Positions 26,552 through 34,312 of a stretch of 64,000 nucleotides of DNA are shown here, one piece after another. The position numbers were made by a program, and so were the translations under genes. This DNA is from 40CM-4-68-19 sp036513415 (lineage in GTDB: Bacteria; Myxococcota; Myxococcia; Myxococcales; 40CM-4-68-19). Location of the stretch: contig DATBZA010000088.1 of assembly GCA_036513415.1 (NCBI GenBank), forward strand, positions 24,651 to 88,650, in the 5' to 3' direction. The notes under the pieces were generated by a model, which was not told the DNA's origin, ran no database searches, and worked only from the letters and a program-made list of their open reading frames with translations. Each line of letters starts with the position of its first letter. Positions within the stretch are counted from its first letter, which is position 1.

Positions 26552-27169
26552 CTACCGTCCTGCTCGAGCGCCGATCCGGAAGGTGAGCACGACCTCGTCC
26601 TCGACTCTGACCAGCCCGCCGGCCGCCGAGGTGGGCTCGATTCCGAAGTCGGTTTGCTTCACCACCATCTTCCCCGTCGCGCTCAGTGTATCGCCATGCA
26701 CCTCGAGCCGGACCGGGACCGTGAAGGCCTTCGTGACGCCGTGCAAGGTGAGCTCACCCACCAGCGTCAGATCGTACGAGCTCGGAGCGATCCGTTTGCC
26801 CGTCACCCCGACCGAGCGGAACCGGATGGTGCCGTGGCGCGCGACGTCGAGCACGCTCGGTCCTCTCGTCACTTGCTGGACCTTCGGCGCATCTCCCTCC
26901 GGCTCGCCTTCCTCGCTGACCGTCAGCGACCTGGCATTCACGATGAGGTCGACCGAAGATCGCGAGAGCTCTTCGAGATCCAGGACCACTTCCCCCTGGA
27001 TGGTCTGGGCGACGACGGTATGCTCGTGGCCGGCGAAGCTTCCGATGCCGGTCTTGCCGACGTGCGCGGTTGCGCTGCTGGCGTTGCCGTCGATGGCAAA
27101 CGTGCGGGGCGTTGCCACGGCGGCTGGGATCCACGCCGCGATCAACAGACAAGAGAGGCGAGCAGTCAT
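26552..27169 (-). CDS. YceI-family periplasmic protein
   Basis: From ATG 27169 the product has 205 residues with a signal peptide (CLLIAAWIPAAVA). The YceI lipocalin-like features are FAIDGNASSATAHVGKTG, HEHTVVAQTIQGEVVLDL, and the C-terminal half LVGELTLHGVTKAFTVPV then KQTDFGIEP. YceI proteins bind polyisoprenoids or amphiphilic ligands and are often stress-linked. A longer upstream frame is rejected because the signal peptide begins at this ATG. Confidence 0.88.
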   Translation of the reverse strand: MTARLSCLLIAAWIPAAVATPRTFAIDGNASSATAHVGKTGIGSFAGHEHTVVAQTIQGEVVLDLEELSRSSVDLIVNARSLTVSEEGEPEGDAPKVQQVTRGPSVLDVARHGTIRFRSVGVTGKRIAPSSYDLTLVGELTLHGVTKAFTVPVRLEVHGDTLSATGKMVVKQTDFGIEPTSAAGGLVRVEDEVVLTFRIGARAGR

Positions 27170-27326
27170 GCGGGAGGAGTAAGGCGCGCGGAGGCGCTCC
27201 GCTCGCCAGATCGCGTCAGGGCCAAGGCGCCCTATGTGGAACGGTGGGACGCGTCGTTCCACCGGCGCATGTACGCCGCGGTCCCGTTCTTTCAGGGCGG
27301 CCGGAGTGCCGGTATCATCCCGTCCC

Positions 27327-27467
27327 GTGGGGCACTCAGTCTACGTCGTGGTGCCGGCGTTCAACGAGTCCCCGCGGCTCGGCGAAACGCTCCACGCCCT
27401 CTGCCCGGCGTCGCAGCTCGCGATCGCGGATGCCCGCCGGGGATCTGCATCCCCACCCGCCTCATGA
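27327..27467 (+). pseudogene. Family 2 glycosyltransferase, N-terminal stump
   Basis: A GTG opens VGHSVYVVVPAFNESPRLGE, the unmistakable start of a family 2 glycosyltransferase (VVVPAFNE nucleotide-sugar strand). Similarity ends after about 28 residues, and the frame stops at 27467 after unrelated codons. The DxD region and the rest of the enzyme are missing. The stop overlaps the next gene's ATG. Confidence 0.65.
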
Positions 27468-29419
27468 CCCGATTTCGCGCCGGCTGCCTGGCCGCGGCGG
27501 TCGCAATCACGCTGGCGTACGCGAACCACTTCCGCAACTCGTTCCACTTCGACGACTCGCATACGGTCGAGAGCAACCTGTTCATCCGCGACCTGCGCAA
27601 TGTTCCGCGCTTCTTCACCGATGTGCGCACCTTCAGCTCGCTGCCGCCCAATCAGAGTTATCGGCCGGTGGTGACGACGACGCTTGCGGTCGACTACGCC
27701 CTGGGCGGACTCGATCCCCTGCCCTTTCACGTCGACAGCTTCGCCTGGTTCCTGCTCGAATGCCTGCTGCTCGCGGTCTTGTTCCGGCGGATCCTGAACA
27801 GCGATTGGGGCGCCGTCTTCGGCGCCGCGCTGTTCGGGCTGCATCCTGCGAACGCCGAGACGGTCAATTACGTGATCGCCCGTTCCGACGTGCTTTCGGC
27901 GCTCGGAGCTGTCGCCTGCGTCTGGCTCTGGGCGGCCTCCGCCCGCGCGCGGCGCTTCCACCTGTACCTCGTGCCCGCGGTCCTCGGCGTGCTTGCCAAG
28001 TCGCAGGGAGCGATGGCCGCCCCGCTGCTCTTCCTCTACATCGGATTGATCGAGCAGCGGCGTTCGGTGCGCGAGCTTCTCGCGCCTCGCGCGCTCTGGC
28101 AGGCGCTGCGGCCCGCGCTGCCGGCGTTCTTCGCCTGCGGGGCGGCGCTGCTGCTGGAGCAGAGGATGGCCCCGTCCTGGGTCCCGGGGGGTGGGTCGCG
28201 CCTTCATTACCTGCTCACCCAGCCGTGGGTCGTCCTCCACTATCTGGGCATGTTCGTGCTGCCGGTTGGACTGAGCGCCGACACCGACTGGACGGCGCTG
28301 GAGAGCGCGAAGGACCCCCGCGTTCTCGCCGGGCTTCTGTTCCTGCTCCTGGCGCTCTGGATCGCCGTGCGCACTTCACGCAGCGATGCGACCCGGCCGA
28401 TCGCGTACGGGCTGCTCTGGTTCTTCGTGGCGCTCCTCCCGACCTCCAGCGTGATTCCCCTCGCGGAGGTGATGAACGACCACCGGATGCATTTCGCTCT
28501 TCCCGGGTTGTCGCTGGCGGCCGCCTGCGCGCTCCAGCTGGCGGTTGAACGGGTCGCGGTCTCGAGAGCGGTCCGAGCGGGAGCGATGGCCTCGGCCGCG
28601 CTGCTGCTCGCGGCCTACGGATTCGGAACCCATCGCCGCAACCAGGTCTGGCGGAGCGAGGAGACGCTCTGGCGTGACGTCACCGAGAAGAGCCCAGGGA
28701 ACGGCCGCGGCTGGATGAACTACGGGCTGACCAGGATGGCGCGCGGCGACTACCCCGAGGCGGAGCGCGCGTATTTGCGGGGCCTGGAGCTCGCCCCCGG
28801 CTACGGATACCTGCACGTCAACATGGGCATTCTCAAAGGCGCGATGGGCGATCGGGCCGAGGCGGAGCGGCGCTTCCGGCGTGGGCTCGAGCTGATGCCG
28901 CGCGTGCCGGCGATCCGCTTCTTCTTCGCGCGCTGGCTCGACCAGGTCGGACGCAGCGACGAAGCAGTCCCCGTGTTGCGCGAGACCATCGCAATCTCGC
29001 CGGGCGAGCCGGGCGCGCACGATCTGCTCCTCCGGATCCTTGCCAGACGGGAGCGCTGGGTCGAGCTGGAGAGAACCGCGACGGAGACTCTCGCCGTGCG
29101 CTCGAATGACGCGACGGCGCGGTCGATGCTGCAGCTTGCGCGTGAGCGGCTCGCTGCGGCGCCGTCCATCGATGCATGGCTGGCCGAGAGCGTCGTGCTC
29201 TATGGGGAGCGCAAGTACGAGCAGATGCTGCGTGTCTGCGACGCCGCGATCGCGCGCAGACCCGACTCCGCCGAGGCGTGGAACAACCGATGCTCCGCTC
29301 TGAACGGGCTGCACCGGTATGCGGAGGCCGCGTCCGCATGCGGCAAGGCACTGCAGCTCAAGCCCGATTTCACTCTCGCGCGGAACAACCTCGCGGTTTC
29401 GCGCGCGGGACTGAAGTAA
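27464..29419 (+). CDS. Membrane glycosyltransferase-like protein with C-terminal TPR repeats (TMTC-like)
   Basis: This 651-residue protein has an N-terminal half with about nine membrane helices and a luminal/periplasmic loop carrying the acidic pair NSFHFDDSHTV, the usual catalytic feature of the TMTC/PMT-like GT-C glycosyltransferases. The stretch HPANAETVNYVIARSDVL is a family signature. The C-terminal half (about 400-650) consists of TPR repeats (GWMNYGLTRMARGDYPEAE, AEAWNNRCSALNGLHRYAEA). It probably transfers mannose or another sugar from a lipid carrier to protein in the periplasm; donor and target are unknown. Start chosen where the first membrane helix begins. Confidence 0.85.
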   Translation: MTRFRAGCLAAAVAITLAYANHFRNSFHFDDSHTVESNLFIRDLRNVPRFFTDVRTFSSLPPNQSYRPVVTTTLAVDYALGGLDPLPFHVDSFAWFLLECLLLAVLFRRILNSDWGAVFGAALFGLHPANAETVNYVIARSDVLSALGAVACVWLWAASARARRFHLYLVPAVLGVLAKSQGAMAAPLLFLYIGLIEQRRSVRELLAPRALWQALRPALPAFFACGAALLLEQRMAPSWVPGGGSRLHYLLTQPWVVLHYLGMFVLPVGLSADTDWTALESAKDPRVLAGLLFLLLALWIAVRTSRSDATRPIAYGLLWFFVALLPTSSVIPLAEVMNDHRMHFALPGLSLAAACALQLAVERVAVSRAVRAGAMASAALLLAAYGFGTHRRNQVWRSEETLWRDVTEKSPGNGRGWMNYGLTRMARGDYPEAERAYLRGLELAPGYGYLHVNMGILKGAMGDRAEAERRFRRGLELMPRVPAIRFFFARWLDQVGRSDEAVPVLRETIAISPGEPGAHDLLLRILARRERWVELERTATETLAVRSNDATARSMLQLARERLAAAPSIDAWLAESVVLYGERKYEQMLRVCDAAIARRPDSAEAWNNRCSALNGLHRYAEAASACGKALQLKPDFTLARNNLAVSRAGLK

Positions 29420-29424
29420 GGCCC

Positions 29425-29592
29425 TCAGAACTGCGAGATGGCCCACCAGGCGCTGCCGTCGCTGACCACGCCCAACACCTGCCTGGGGAGGAAGAGCGTG
29501 CTCGTGGCCGCGCCGTCGACGGTCGAGCCCATCAATCCCGCGTCGACCTTCACGGGATGGAACGTACGGTCGATCTTCTTACCTTCCGGAAG
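29425..29592 (-). pseudogene. Possible C-terminal fragment of an unknown protein
   Basis: On the minus strand a frame ends LGVVSDGSAWWAISQF and a stop; the preceding residues (LPEGKKIDRTFHPVKVDAGL) also look like real protein. There is no start codon near its upstream end, where the ribosome site of the divergent gene at 29610 begins. It may be the tail of a lost gene. I cannot name the family, and chance is possible. Confidence 0.35.
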
Positions 29593-29609
29593 GACCAAAG
29601 GAGGATGCG

Positions 29610-30068
29610 ATGGGAATTCTGGACCGACTCTTTGGACAGCAGCCGGCGTCGCCGCCCGGCGACGCGCAACGGGCGCCGCAGGAGATTTCAGACGAGCAGG
29701 CTCTGCAGAGATACCGCTACCTCGTGCGAACCGCGCCGCCGGAGGCCATCGAAGAGGCTCATCGGGAGGCGTTCGCCAGGCTGACGCCCGAGCAGCGCGC
29801 GCAGGTGCTGCAAGAGCTGAATGCGGCGGCCCCGGCCGCTCAATTCGCGCTCGACGCTTTCCAGAGGTTGATCCCGCTTTCAGTTGCGTACCGATCGATG
29901 TCCTTCAGCTCGCCGGCCGAAAACTCGAGCTTCTCGAGCGCGCCGACGTTTTGCTCCAGCTGGGCCACGCTGCTGGCCCCGATCAGAGTCGAGGTGACGC
30001 GGGGATCGCGCAAGGTCCAGGCCAGCGCCATTTGCGCCAGCGTCTGGCCGCGCCGGCTGGCGATTTGA
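29610..30068 (+). pseudogene. Small helical protein, 3' end replaced
   Basis: A strong AGGAGG site precedes the ATG of MGILDRLFGQQ. The first 80 residues (YRYLVRTAPPEAIEEAHREA, FARLTPEQRAQVLQELNAA) look like a conserved small helical protein that I have seen in other high-GC genomes. From about 29855 the frame runs through the 3' end of the aldo/keto reductase gene on the other strand and becomes Ser/Ala-rich shadow sequence. The natural C-terminus therefore appears to have been lost at the junction. Confidence 0.55.
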
Positions 30069-30865
30069 TGGAGGCCCCGCACCTTCGTCAGCACCTGTTC
30101 CGTCAGCAGATCGGAAGAAAACGAACCGGGATGGCTGGCTCGCGAACCGGCCGGGACGCCAGCAAGGTATCGGTCGGTGAGCAGGCCTTGCGCGAGTGGG
30201 GAGAAGACGATGCAGCCGACTCCCTCGTCGCCGAGCACCTGGAGGAGGTCTGGCTCGATCCACCGGTTCATCATTGAATAGGACGGCTGATGGATGAGGA
30301 GCGGAGTTCCCAATTTGCGGAGGATCTCCGCCGACTCCTTGGTCCTCCGGGCCGAGTAAGAGGAGATGCCGGCGTAGAGCGCCTTCCCCTGGCGGACTGC
30401 CGTGTCGAGCGCACCCAAAGTCTCCTCGAGCGGAGTCTCGGGATCGAAGCGGTGAGAGTAGAAGATGTCGACGTACTCCAGGCCCATCCGCTTCAGGCTC
30501 TGGTCGAGGCTCGCCAGCAGGTACTTTCGCGAACCCCAGATCCCGTAAGGCCCGGGCCACATGTCGTAGCCTGCCTTGGTCGAAATCACGAGCTCGTCGC
30601 GATGTCCGGCCAGGTCGGACCTGAGGATGCGGCCGAAGTTCTCCTCGGCTGAACCGTACGGCGGCCCATAGTTGTTCGCCAGGTCCAAGTGCGTGATCCC
30701 GAGATCGAAGGCCCGGCGGATGATGGCGCGCTGCGTTTCGATCGGGCGGTCGCCCCCGAAGTTTTGCCAGAGCCCGAGCGAGATCGCCGGCAGCTTCAGC
30801 CCGCTGCGACCGGTGCGCCGGTAGGGAATACGGGCGTAGCGCTCACCGTCGGGCATCATGATCAT
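29840..30865 (-). CDS. Aldo/keto reductase, YghZ-like
   Basis: A 341-residue NADPH-dependent TIM-barrel reductase close in length to E. coli YghZ. The catalytic tetrad can be placed: Asp/Tyr in THLDLANNYGPPYGSAE, Lys in VISTKAGYDMWPGPYG, His in VDIFYSHRFDPETPLEE. Cofactor-binding motifs are IGASSVAQLEQNV and CIVFSPLAQGLLTDRYL. The ATG at 30865 follows an AGGAGG site; the longer open frame upstream runs into the 15-bp repeats and is not coding. YghZ-type enzymes reduce methylglyoxal and related aldehydes. Confidence 0.93.
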   Translation of the reverse strand: MIMMPDGERYARIPYRRTGRSGLKLPAISLGLWQNFGGDRPIETQRAIIRRAFDLGITHLDLANNYGPPYGSAEENFGRILRSDLAGHRDELVISTKAGYDMWPGPYGIWGSRKYLLASLDQSLKRMGLEYVDIFYSHRFDPETPLEETLGALDTAVRQGKALYAGISSYSARRTKESAEILRKLGTPLLIHQPSYSMMNRWIEPDLLQVLGDEGVGCIVFSPLAQGLLTDRYLAGVPAGSRASHPGSFSSDLLTEQVLTKVRGLHQIASRRGQTLAQMALAWTLRDPRVTSTLIGASSVAQLEQNVGALEKLEFSAGELKDIDRYATESGINLWKASSAN

Positions 30866-30931
30866 CCCCCTAGCACCTCCTTCCGGCGGATGGAATGATG
30901 GTCTGAGCGAACCGCGAGGTTCCCTACGCCG

Positions 30932-31006
30932 CCGTTCCGCGGCTGTCCGTTCCGCGCCTGTCCGTTCCGCGGCTGTCGGAAGCGCGGCTGTCGGAAGCGC
31001 GGCTTG
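30932..31006. repeat. Five tandem 15-bp units
   Basis: Five adjacent 15-base units. The first three are CCGTTCCGCGGCTGT or differ by one base, and the last two are CGGAAGCGCGGCTGT-like, so the second half is partly an inverted version of the first. They lie between the aldo/keto reductase start and the cobalamin riboswitch and could form alternative hairpins. The end of the last unit includes TTGACC (31004-31009), a possible -35 box for the riboswitch transcript. Confidence 0.8.
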
Positions 31007-31055
31007 ACCATTCCTGGGGAACGGCGTAAACGCGCCAGCGCAACTGTTCGACGTG

Positions 31056-31226
31056 CCGCCGTGGTGGCCCACAAGGGCCTAGAGGGAAGCCGGTCAAATT
31101 CCGGCGCGGTCCCGCCACTGTAGCCGGGCAGCTCGTCCCAGAAGCCACTCGGTGCACGCACCGGGGAAGGCGGGACGCGCGCGCAGCGAGTCGCTGCGGA
31201 CCCGGGAGCCAGGAGACCTGCCTGGC
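31056..31226 (+). promoter_or_regulatory. Cobalamin (AdoCbl) riboswitch
   Basis: The conserved core of the B12 riboswitch is clear: GGGAAGCCGGTCAAATTCCG (31084-31103), then GCGGTCCCGCCACTGTA (31105-31121), GAAGCCACTCGG, GGGGAAGGCGGGAC, and the B12 box AGCCAGGAGACCTGCC (31207-31222). It is oriented with the downstream receptor stump and cob/btu operon and should repress it when adenosylcobalamin is abundant. A weak TTGACC-17-TAAACG promoter could precede it. No clear intrinsic terminator is seen after the aptamer, so translational control is likely. Confidence 0.96.
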
Positions 31227-31276
31227 GGCATGAAGCCGAAGTCCTTCGCCTCTTCGAGAGAGAGAGGGGAGACATC

Positions 31277-31618
31277 ATGCGGCTGGTCCCAGCCCCACAG
31301 GGGCGTATTGCACGTTCTCGCGCGAAGTCTCCGGCGAGTCCCTCGATCCTTCTGCTCCTGTCGGCGCTGCTCTCGTGGGCGCGCTCCGCCCGCGCCGAGC
31401 AGGAGGGGGGCGCGCCCGACGAACCCATGGCCGGCCCTCCGATCGAGGTCAGCTATGAGGCCACGGTCCGCGCATCCCGCCAGAGCGCCACCGCCCAGAC
31501 CACGATAGTGGACGCTGACCGCTTCGCGGGCGCGCTCGATGACGACCAGGCCATCGTCAGCAACTTCATCGCGGGAAACATCGTCGGCGTGGATTTCAGG
31601 ACGGGAGCAAGGCCATGA
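31277..31618 (+). pseudogene. TonB-dependent (BtuB-like) receptor, N-terminal stump
   Basis: The frame encodes a signal peptide (ILLLLSALLSWARSARA-E) and the start of a TonB-dependent receptor plug (PIEVSYEATVRASRQSATAQ, TTIVDADRFAGALDD). Then an unrelated tail leads to a stop at 31618, giving 113 codons instead of the 600-700 of a receptor. The riboswitch immediately upstream and the B12 genes downstream show that it was an outer-membrane cobalamin receptor. Plug remainder and barrel are gone. The tail may derive from another lost gene. Confidence 0.65.
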
Positions 31619-32673
31619 AAGTGGCCGCCCCGCCCTTCGATCTCGCTTCCGCGGAGTTGGCCCGCGAGCATCAGCAGCGCCTCACCAAGCCCCGGGGCAG
31701 CCTCGGACTCCTCGAGGAGATCCCGGTGCAGCTCGCCGGGCTGCAGCGCACGGCGATGCCGTCCTCGCGTCCCGCCGCGGCCATCCTCTTCGCCTCCGAC
31801 CACCCGGTCGCACGCCACGGCGTCTCGGCGTATCCGGTGGAGGTCACCGCGGCGATGGTGCGGAACTTCGTCGCCGGCGGCGCGGCCGCGAGCGTGCTGG
31901 CGAGAGAGCTGAGTGTTCCCCTCCACGTCGTCGACGTCGGCGTGCTCGGCGGCGGCTACCTCAGGTTCGAGAACAACGTTCGCCTGGTGCGCGCACCAGT
32001 GGCTCGAGACCCGGTCGGCGATCTGCGGGTCGAAGACGCGATGAGCGAGGCGACATTCGCCCGCGCCGTCATGGCCGGCGCCAACGCGGTCGACGCGTTG
32101 CCGACGGGCGTCCTCGTCCTGGTCCTGGGAGAGATGGGGATCGGCAACACCACTGCCGCCTCCGCAGTGGTTGCCATGCTCCTCGACGCGCGGGAGGCCG
32201 AGGTTGACACACTGGTCGGAGCTGGCACCGGCGTGGCCGGCGCCGCTCTTACGCGCAAGCGCGCGGTCGTGCGGGACGCCCTGGCGCGGGTGGGCCGGGT
32301 CGGATCCGCCGAGGAGGCAGTTCGCCGCCTTGGCGGCCGCGACATTGCCGCGCTGCTCGGAGCAGCTGCCCGCGCCTCCGAGCGCGGAATGGCGGTCCTG
32401 GTCGACGGCTTCATCGTCTCCGCAGCCGTGCTGGCGTTGGTGCGCTCGGCGCCCGCGACGCGCCCATCGTTCCTCTTCGCTCACCGTTCCACCGAACCCG
32501 GCCATCAGCGTGTCCTGGAAGCGCTGGAAGCGACGCCTCTCCTCGATCTCCGGCTCCGCCTGGGCGAGGCCAGCGGCGCATTGCTCGCACTCTCGCTCGT
32601 CGATCATGCCTGCGCACTCCATTCCCGGATGGCGACCTTCGCCTCAGCCGGGGTACCGGAGAGCGGCGCATGA
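31615..32673 (+). CDS. cobT: Nicotinate-nucleotide--dimethylbenzimidazole phosphoribosyltransferase
   Basis: CobT makes alpha-ribazole phosphate from dimethylbenzimidazole and nicotinate mononucleotide, the lower-ligand branch of B12 synthesis. The 352-residue length is normal. Signatures include LTKPRGSLGLLEEIPVQLAG near the N-terminus, FASDHPVARHGVSAYP, GEMGIGNTTAASAV and VLVDGFIVSAAVLAL. The catalytic Glu is expected in the C-terminal LRLGEASGALLAL stretch. Its ATG overlaps the stop of the receptor stump and its stop overlaps cobS, so it is the first intact gene of the riboswitch operon. Confidence 0.96.
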   Translation: MKVAAPPFDLASAELAREHQQRLTKPRGSLGLLEEIPVQLAGLQRTAMPSSRPAAAILFASDHPVARHGVSAYPVEVTAAMVRNFVAGGAAASVLARELSVPLHVVDVGVLGGGYLRFENNVRLVRAPVARDPVGDLRVEDAMSEATFARAVMAGANAVDALPTGVLVLVLGEMGIGNTTAASAVVAMLLDAREAEVDTLVGAGTGVAGAALTRKRAVVRDALARVGRVGSAEEAVRRLGGRDIAALLGAAARASERGMAVLVDGFIVSAAVLALVRSAPATRPSFLFAHRSTEPGHQRVLEALEATPLLDLRLRLGEASGALLALSLVDHACALHSRMATFASAGVPESGA

Positions 32674-33440
32674 TGACCGCGCTTCGCGGGCTGCCCGCGG
32701 CATTTGCCTTCCTCACCCGGCTGCCGGTGGGCGGATTCCCCTACAGCCCCGACGAGTTGCGCTGGAGCTCCGCGCACTTTCCTTTGGTCGGCGCCGTCGT
32801 CGGCGCCACTCTCGCCGGCGTGATGGTGCTCTCCGCTCGCGCCGGCACGGTCGTCTCCGCGACGCTGGCGGTCTCCGCCGGAATGCTGCTCACCGGGGCG
32901 TTCCACGAGGACGGCCTCGCGGACACGGCCGACGCGCTGGGCGGCGCTACCGATCGCGACAAGCTGTTCGTGATCCTCCGGGACAGCCGCATCGGAAGCT
33001 TCGGCGCGGCCGCCCTCTGCATGGCGCTCCTTCTTCGCGTCGCCCTCCTCTCGGCCCTCTCCAGCGCCGCGCCGCTGGCGCTGGTGCTCACGCAATCGCT
33101 GGCCCGGCTTCCGCCGGTTTGGATGATGGCGCTCCTGCCTTCCGTCTCGCCCGAAGGCGCCAAGAGCGCCGCGATCGCCGGCGCCGGCGCTTCGCAGGTG
33201 GCGGTTGCGAGCGGCTGGGTGGCGCTGCTCTTCGGCAGCGCCTTCGCGGCGAATCTGATCGAGGGAAGAGTGCTCGCGGGCCTGCTCGTGGTCGCTGCTC
33301 TGACGGCGGCCGCTTGCGCCGTTCGGTTCCTGCGGCGGGCCGGCGGGCTGACGGGGGACTTTCTCGGAGCCACCGAGCAGGTCCTCGAATGCGCTCTCCT
33401 CCTGACGCTCGCGCTCTGGCGTGGAGGCAATGTTTCATGA
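32670..33440 (+). CDS. cobS: Adenosylcobinamide-GDP ribazoletransferase (cobalamin synthase)
   Basis: CobS joins adenosylcobinamide-GDP and alpha-ribazole phosphate to finish the cobalamin nucleotide loop, in the inner membrane. The 256-residue protein has about six membrane segments and the acidic motif GAFHEDGLADTADALGG, which binds the catalytic magnesium ion. FLTRLPVGGF near the N-terminus is typical. It starts four bases before the cobT stop and ends four bases into btuF (ATGA overlaps). Confidence 0.95.
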   Translation: MMTALRGLPAAFAFLTRLPVGGFPYSPDELRWSSAHFPLVGAVVGATLAGVMVLSARAGTVVSATLAVSAGMLLTGAFHEDGLADTADALGGATDRDKLFVILRDSRIGSFGAAALCMALLLRVALLSALSSAAPLALVLTQSLARLPPVWMMALLPSVSPEGAKSAAIAGAGASQVAVASGWVALLFGSAFAANLIEGRVLAGLLVVAALTAAACAVRFLRRAGGLTGDFLGATEQVLECALLLTLALWRGGNVS

Positions 33441-34312
33441 CGCCGCTCCTCCGTTGCGCGCGTGGCTTGCGCTGGACGACCCTGATCTGCAGCTTCTTCC
33501 TTTGCGCGCTGATGGCCGCGCCGGCGATCGCCGGGCCTCCGCGACGGGTCGTCAGCCAGACCGTCGGCACCGACGAGCTTCTGCTCGCGCTCGCCGATCC
33601 GGCTCAGATCGCCGCCCTCAGCCACCTCGGCCGCGACCCAGCGTTCAGTCTGACCGCGAGCGAGGCCGCCGCCTATCCCAAGCTGAAGAGCAGCGACGCG
33701 GAGAGCGTGATCTTCTTCCGCCCGGACCTCGTGCTGGCCGCGAGCTACAGCGAGGCGCCCACGCTGGCGCTGCTGCGCCGCGCTGGTATAGCGCTGATCG
33801 TCGTCGATCGTTTCGAGTCGCTCGAGGACCTCTACGCGAACATCCGCGGCATCGGCGCCGCCCTCGGCCATCCCGACCGCGCCGAAGCGCTGGTCGGCAG
33901 CACCCAACAGCGGGTTGCCGAGCTGGCCCGGAAACTCCGCGGCGTGAGGCCGGTCCGCGTCCTGGCGGTGAGCACCTATCCATTCACCGCCGGTTCCCAA
34001 ACCACGTTCCAGGACCTGTGCGATCACGCCGGCGCGGTCAACGTTGCCGCCGAAGCGGGCCTCATCGGCCACGCCTCGACGCCCGACGAAAAGCTCCTCA
34101 CCTGGAAGCCGGAGGTGCTGATCGCCTCGGATACGGAGGGACAGGGTCTGGAGGCCCGGCTCCGGCAGATGCCCGCGTACCGGCACCTCCCGGCGCTCGA
34201 GGCTGGACGGCTAGTGCTCTTGCCCGGGCCGCTCCTGGCCAGCGTCACCCATCACCGCCTCGAGGCGTTCGAGGCGCTTGCCCGAAAGCTGCACCCGGAG
34301 CGCTTCCAGTGA
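33437..34312 (+). CDS. btuF: Cobalamin/cobinamide ABC transporter substrate-binding protein
   Basis: A 291-residue periplasmic helical-backbone binding protein. It has a signal peptide (FFLCALMAAPAIAG) and two lobes: VVSQTVGTDELLLALADPAQ and FFRPDLVLAASYSEAPTLALL in the first, DLCDHAGAVNVAAEAGLIG and LTWKPEVLIASDTEG in the second. It delivers corrinoids to the BtuCD importer encoded by the next two genes. The ATG overlaps the cobS stop. Iron-siderophore specificity is the family alternative, but the cob context makes corrinoid the better call. Confidence 0.88.
   Translation: MTPLLRCARGLRWTTLICSFFLCALMAAPAIAGPPRRVVSQTVGTDELLLALADPAQIAALSHLGRDPAFSLTASEAAAYPKLKSSDAESVIFFRPDLVLAASYSEAPTLALLRRAGIALIVVDRFESLEDLYANIRGIGAALGHPDRAEALVGSTQQRVAELARKLRGVRPVRVLAVSTYPFTAGSQTTFQDLCDHAGAVNVAAEAGLIGHASTPDEKLLTWKPEVLIASDTEGQGLEARLRQMPAYRHLPALEAGRLVLLPGPLLASVTHHRLEAFEALARKLHPERFQ

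Noticed and set aside
27234..27326. Upstream extension of the glycosyltransferase stump to an ATG at 27234
   Set aside because: The added residues are Arg/Thr/Ser-rich without similarity, and family 2 transferases begin right before the VVVPAFNE strand, which fits the GTG at 27327.
30932..31006. CRISPR-like repeats
   Set aside because: The units are only 15 bases, directly adjacent without spacers, and no cas gene is present.
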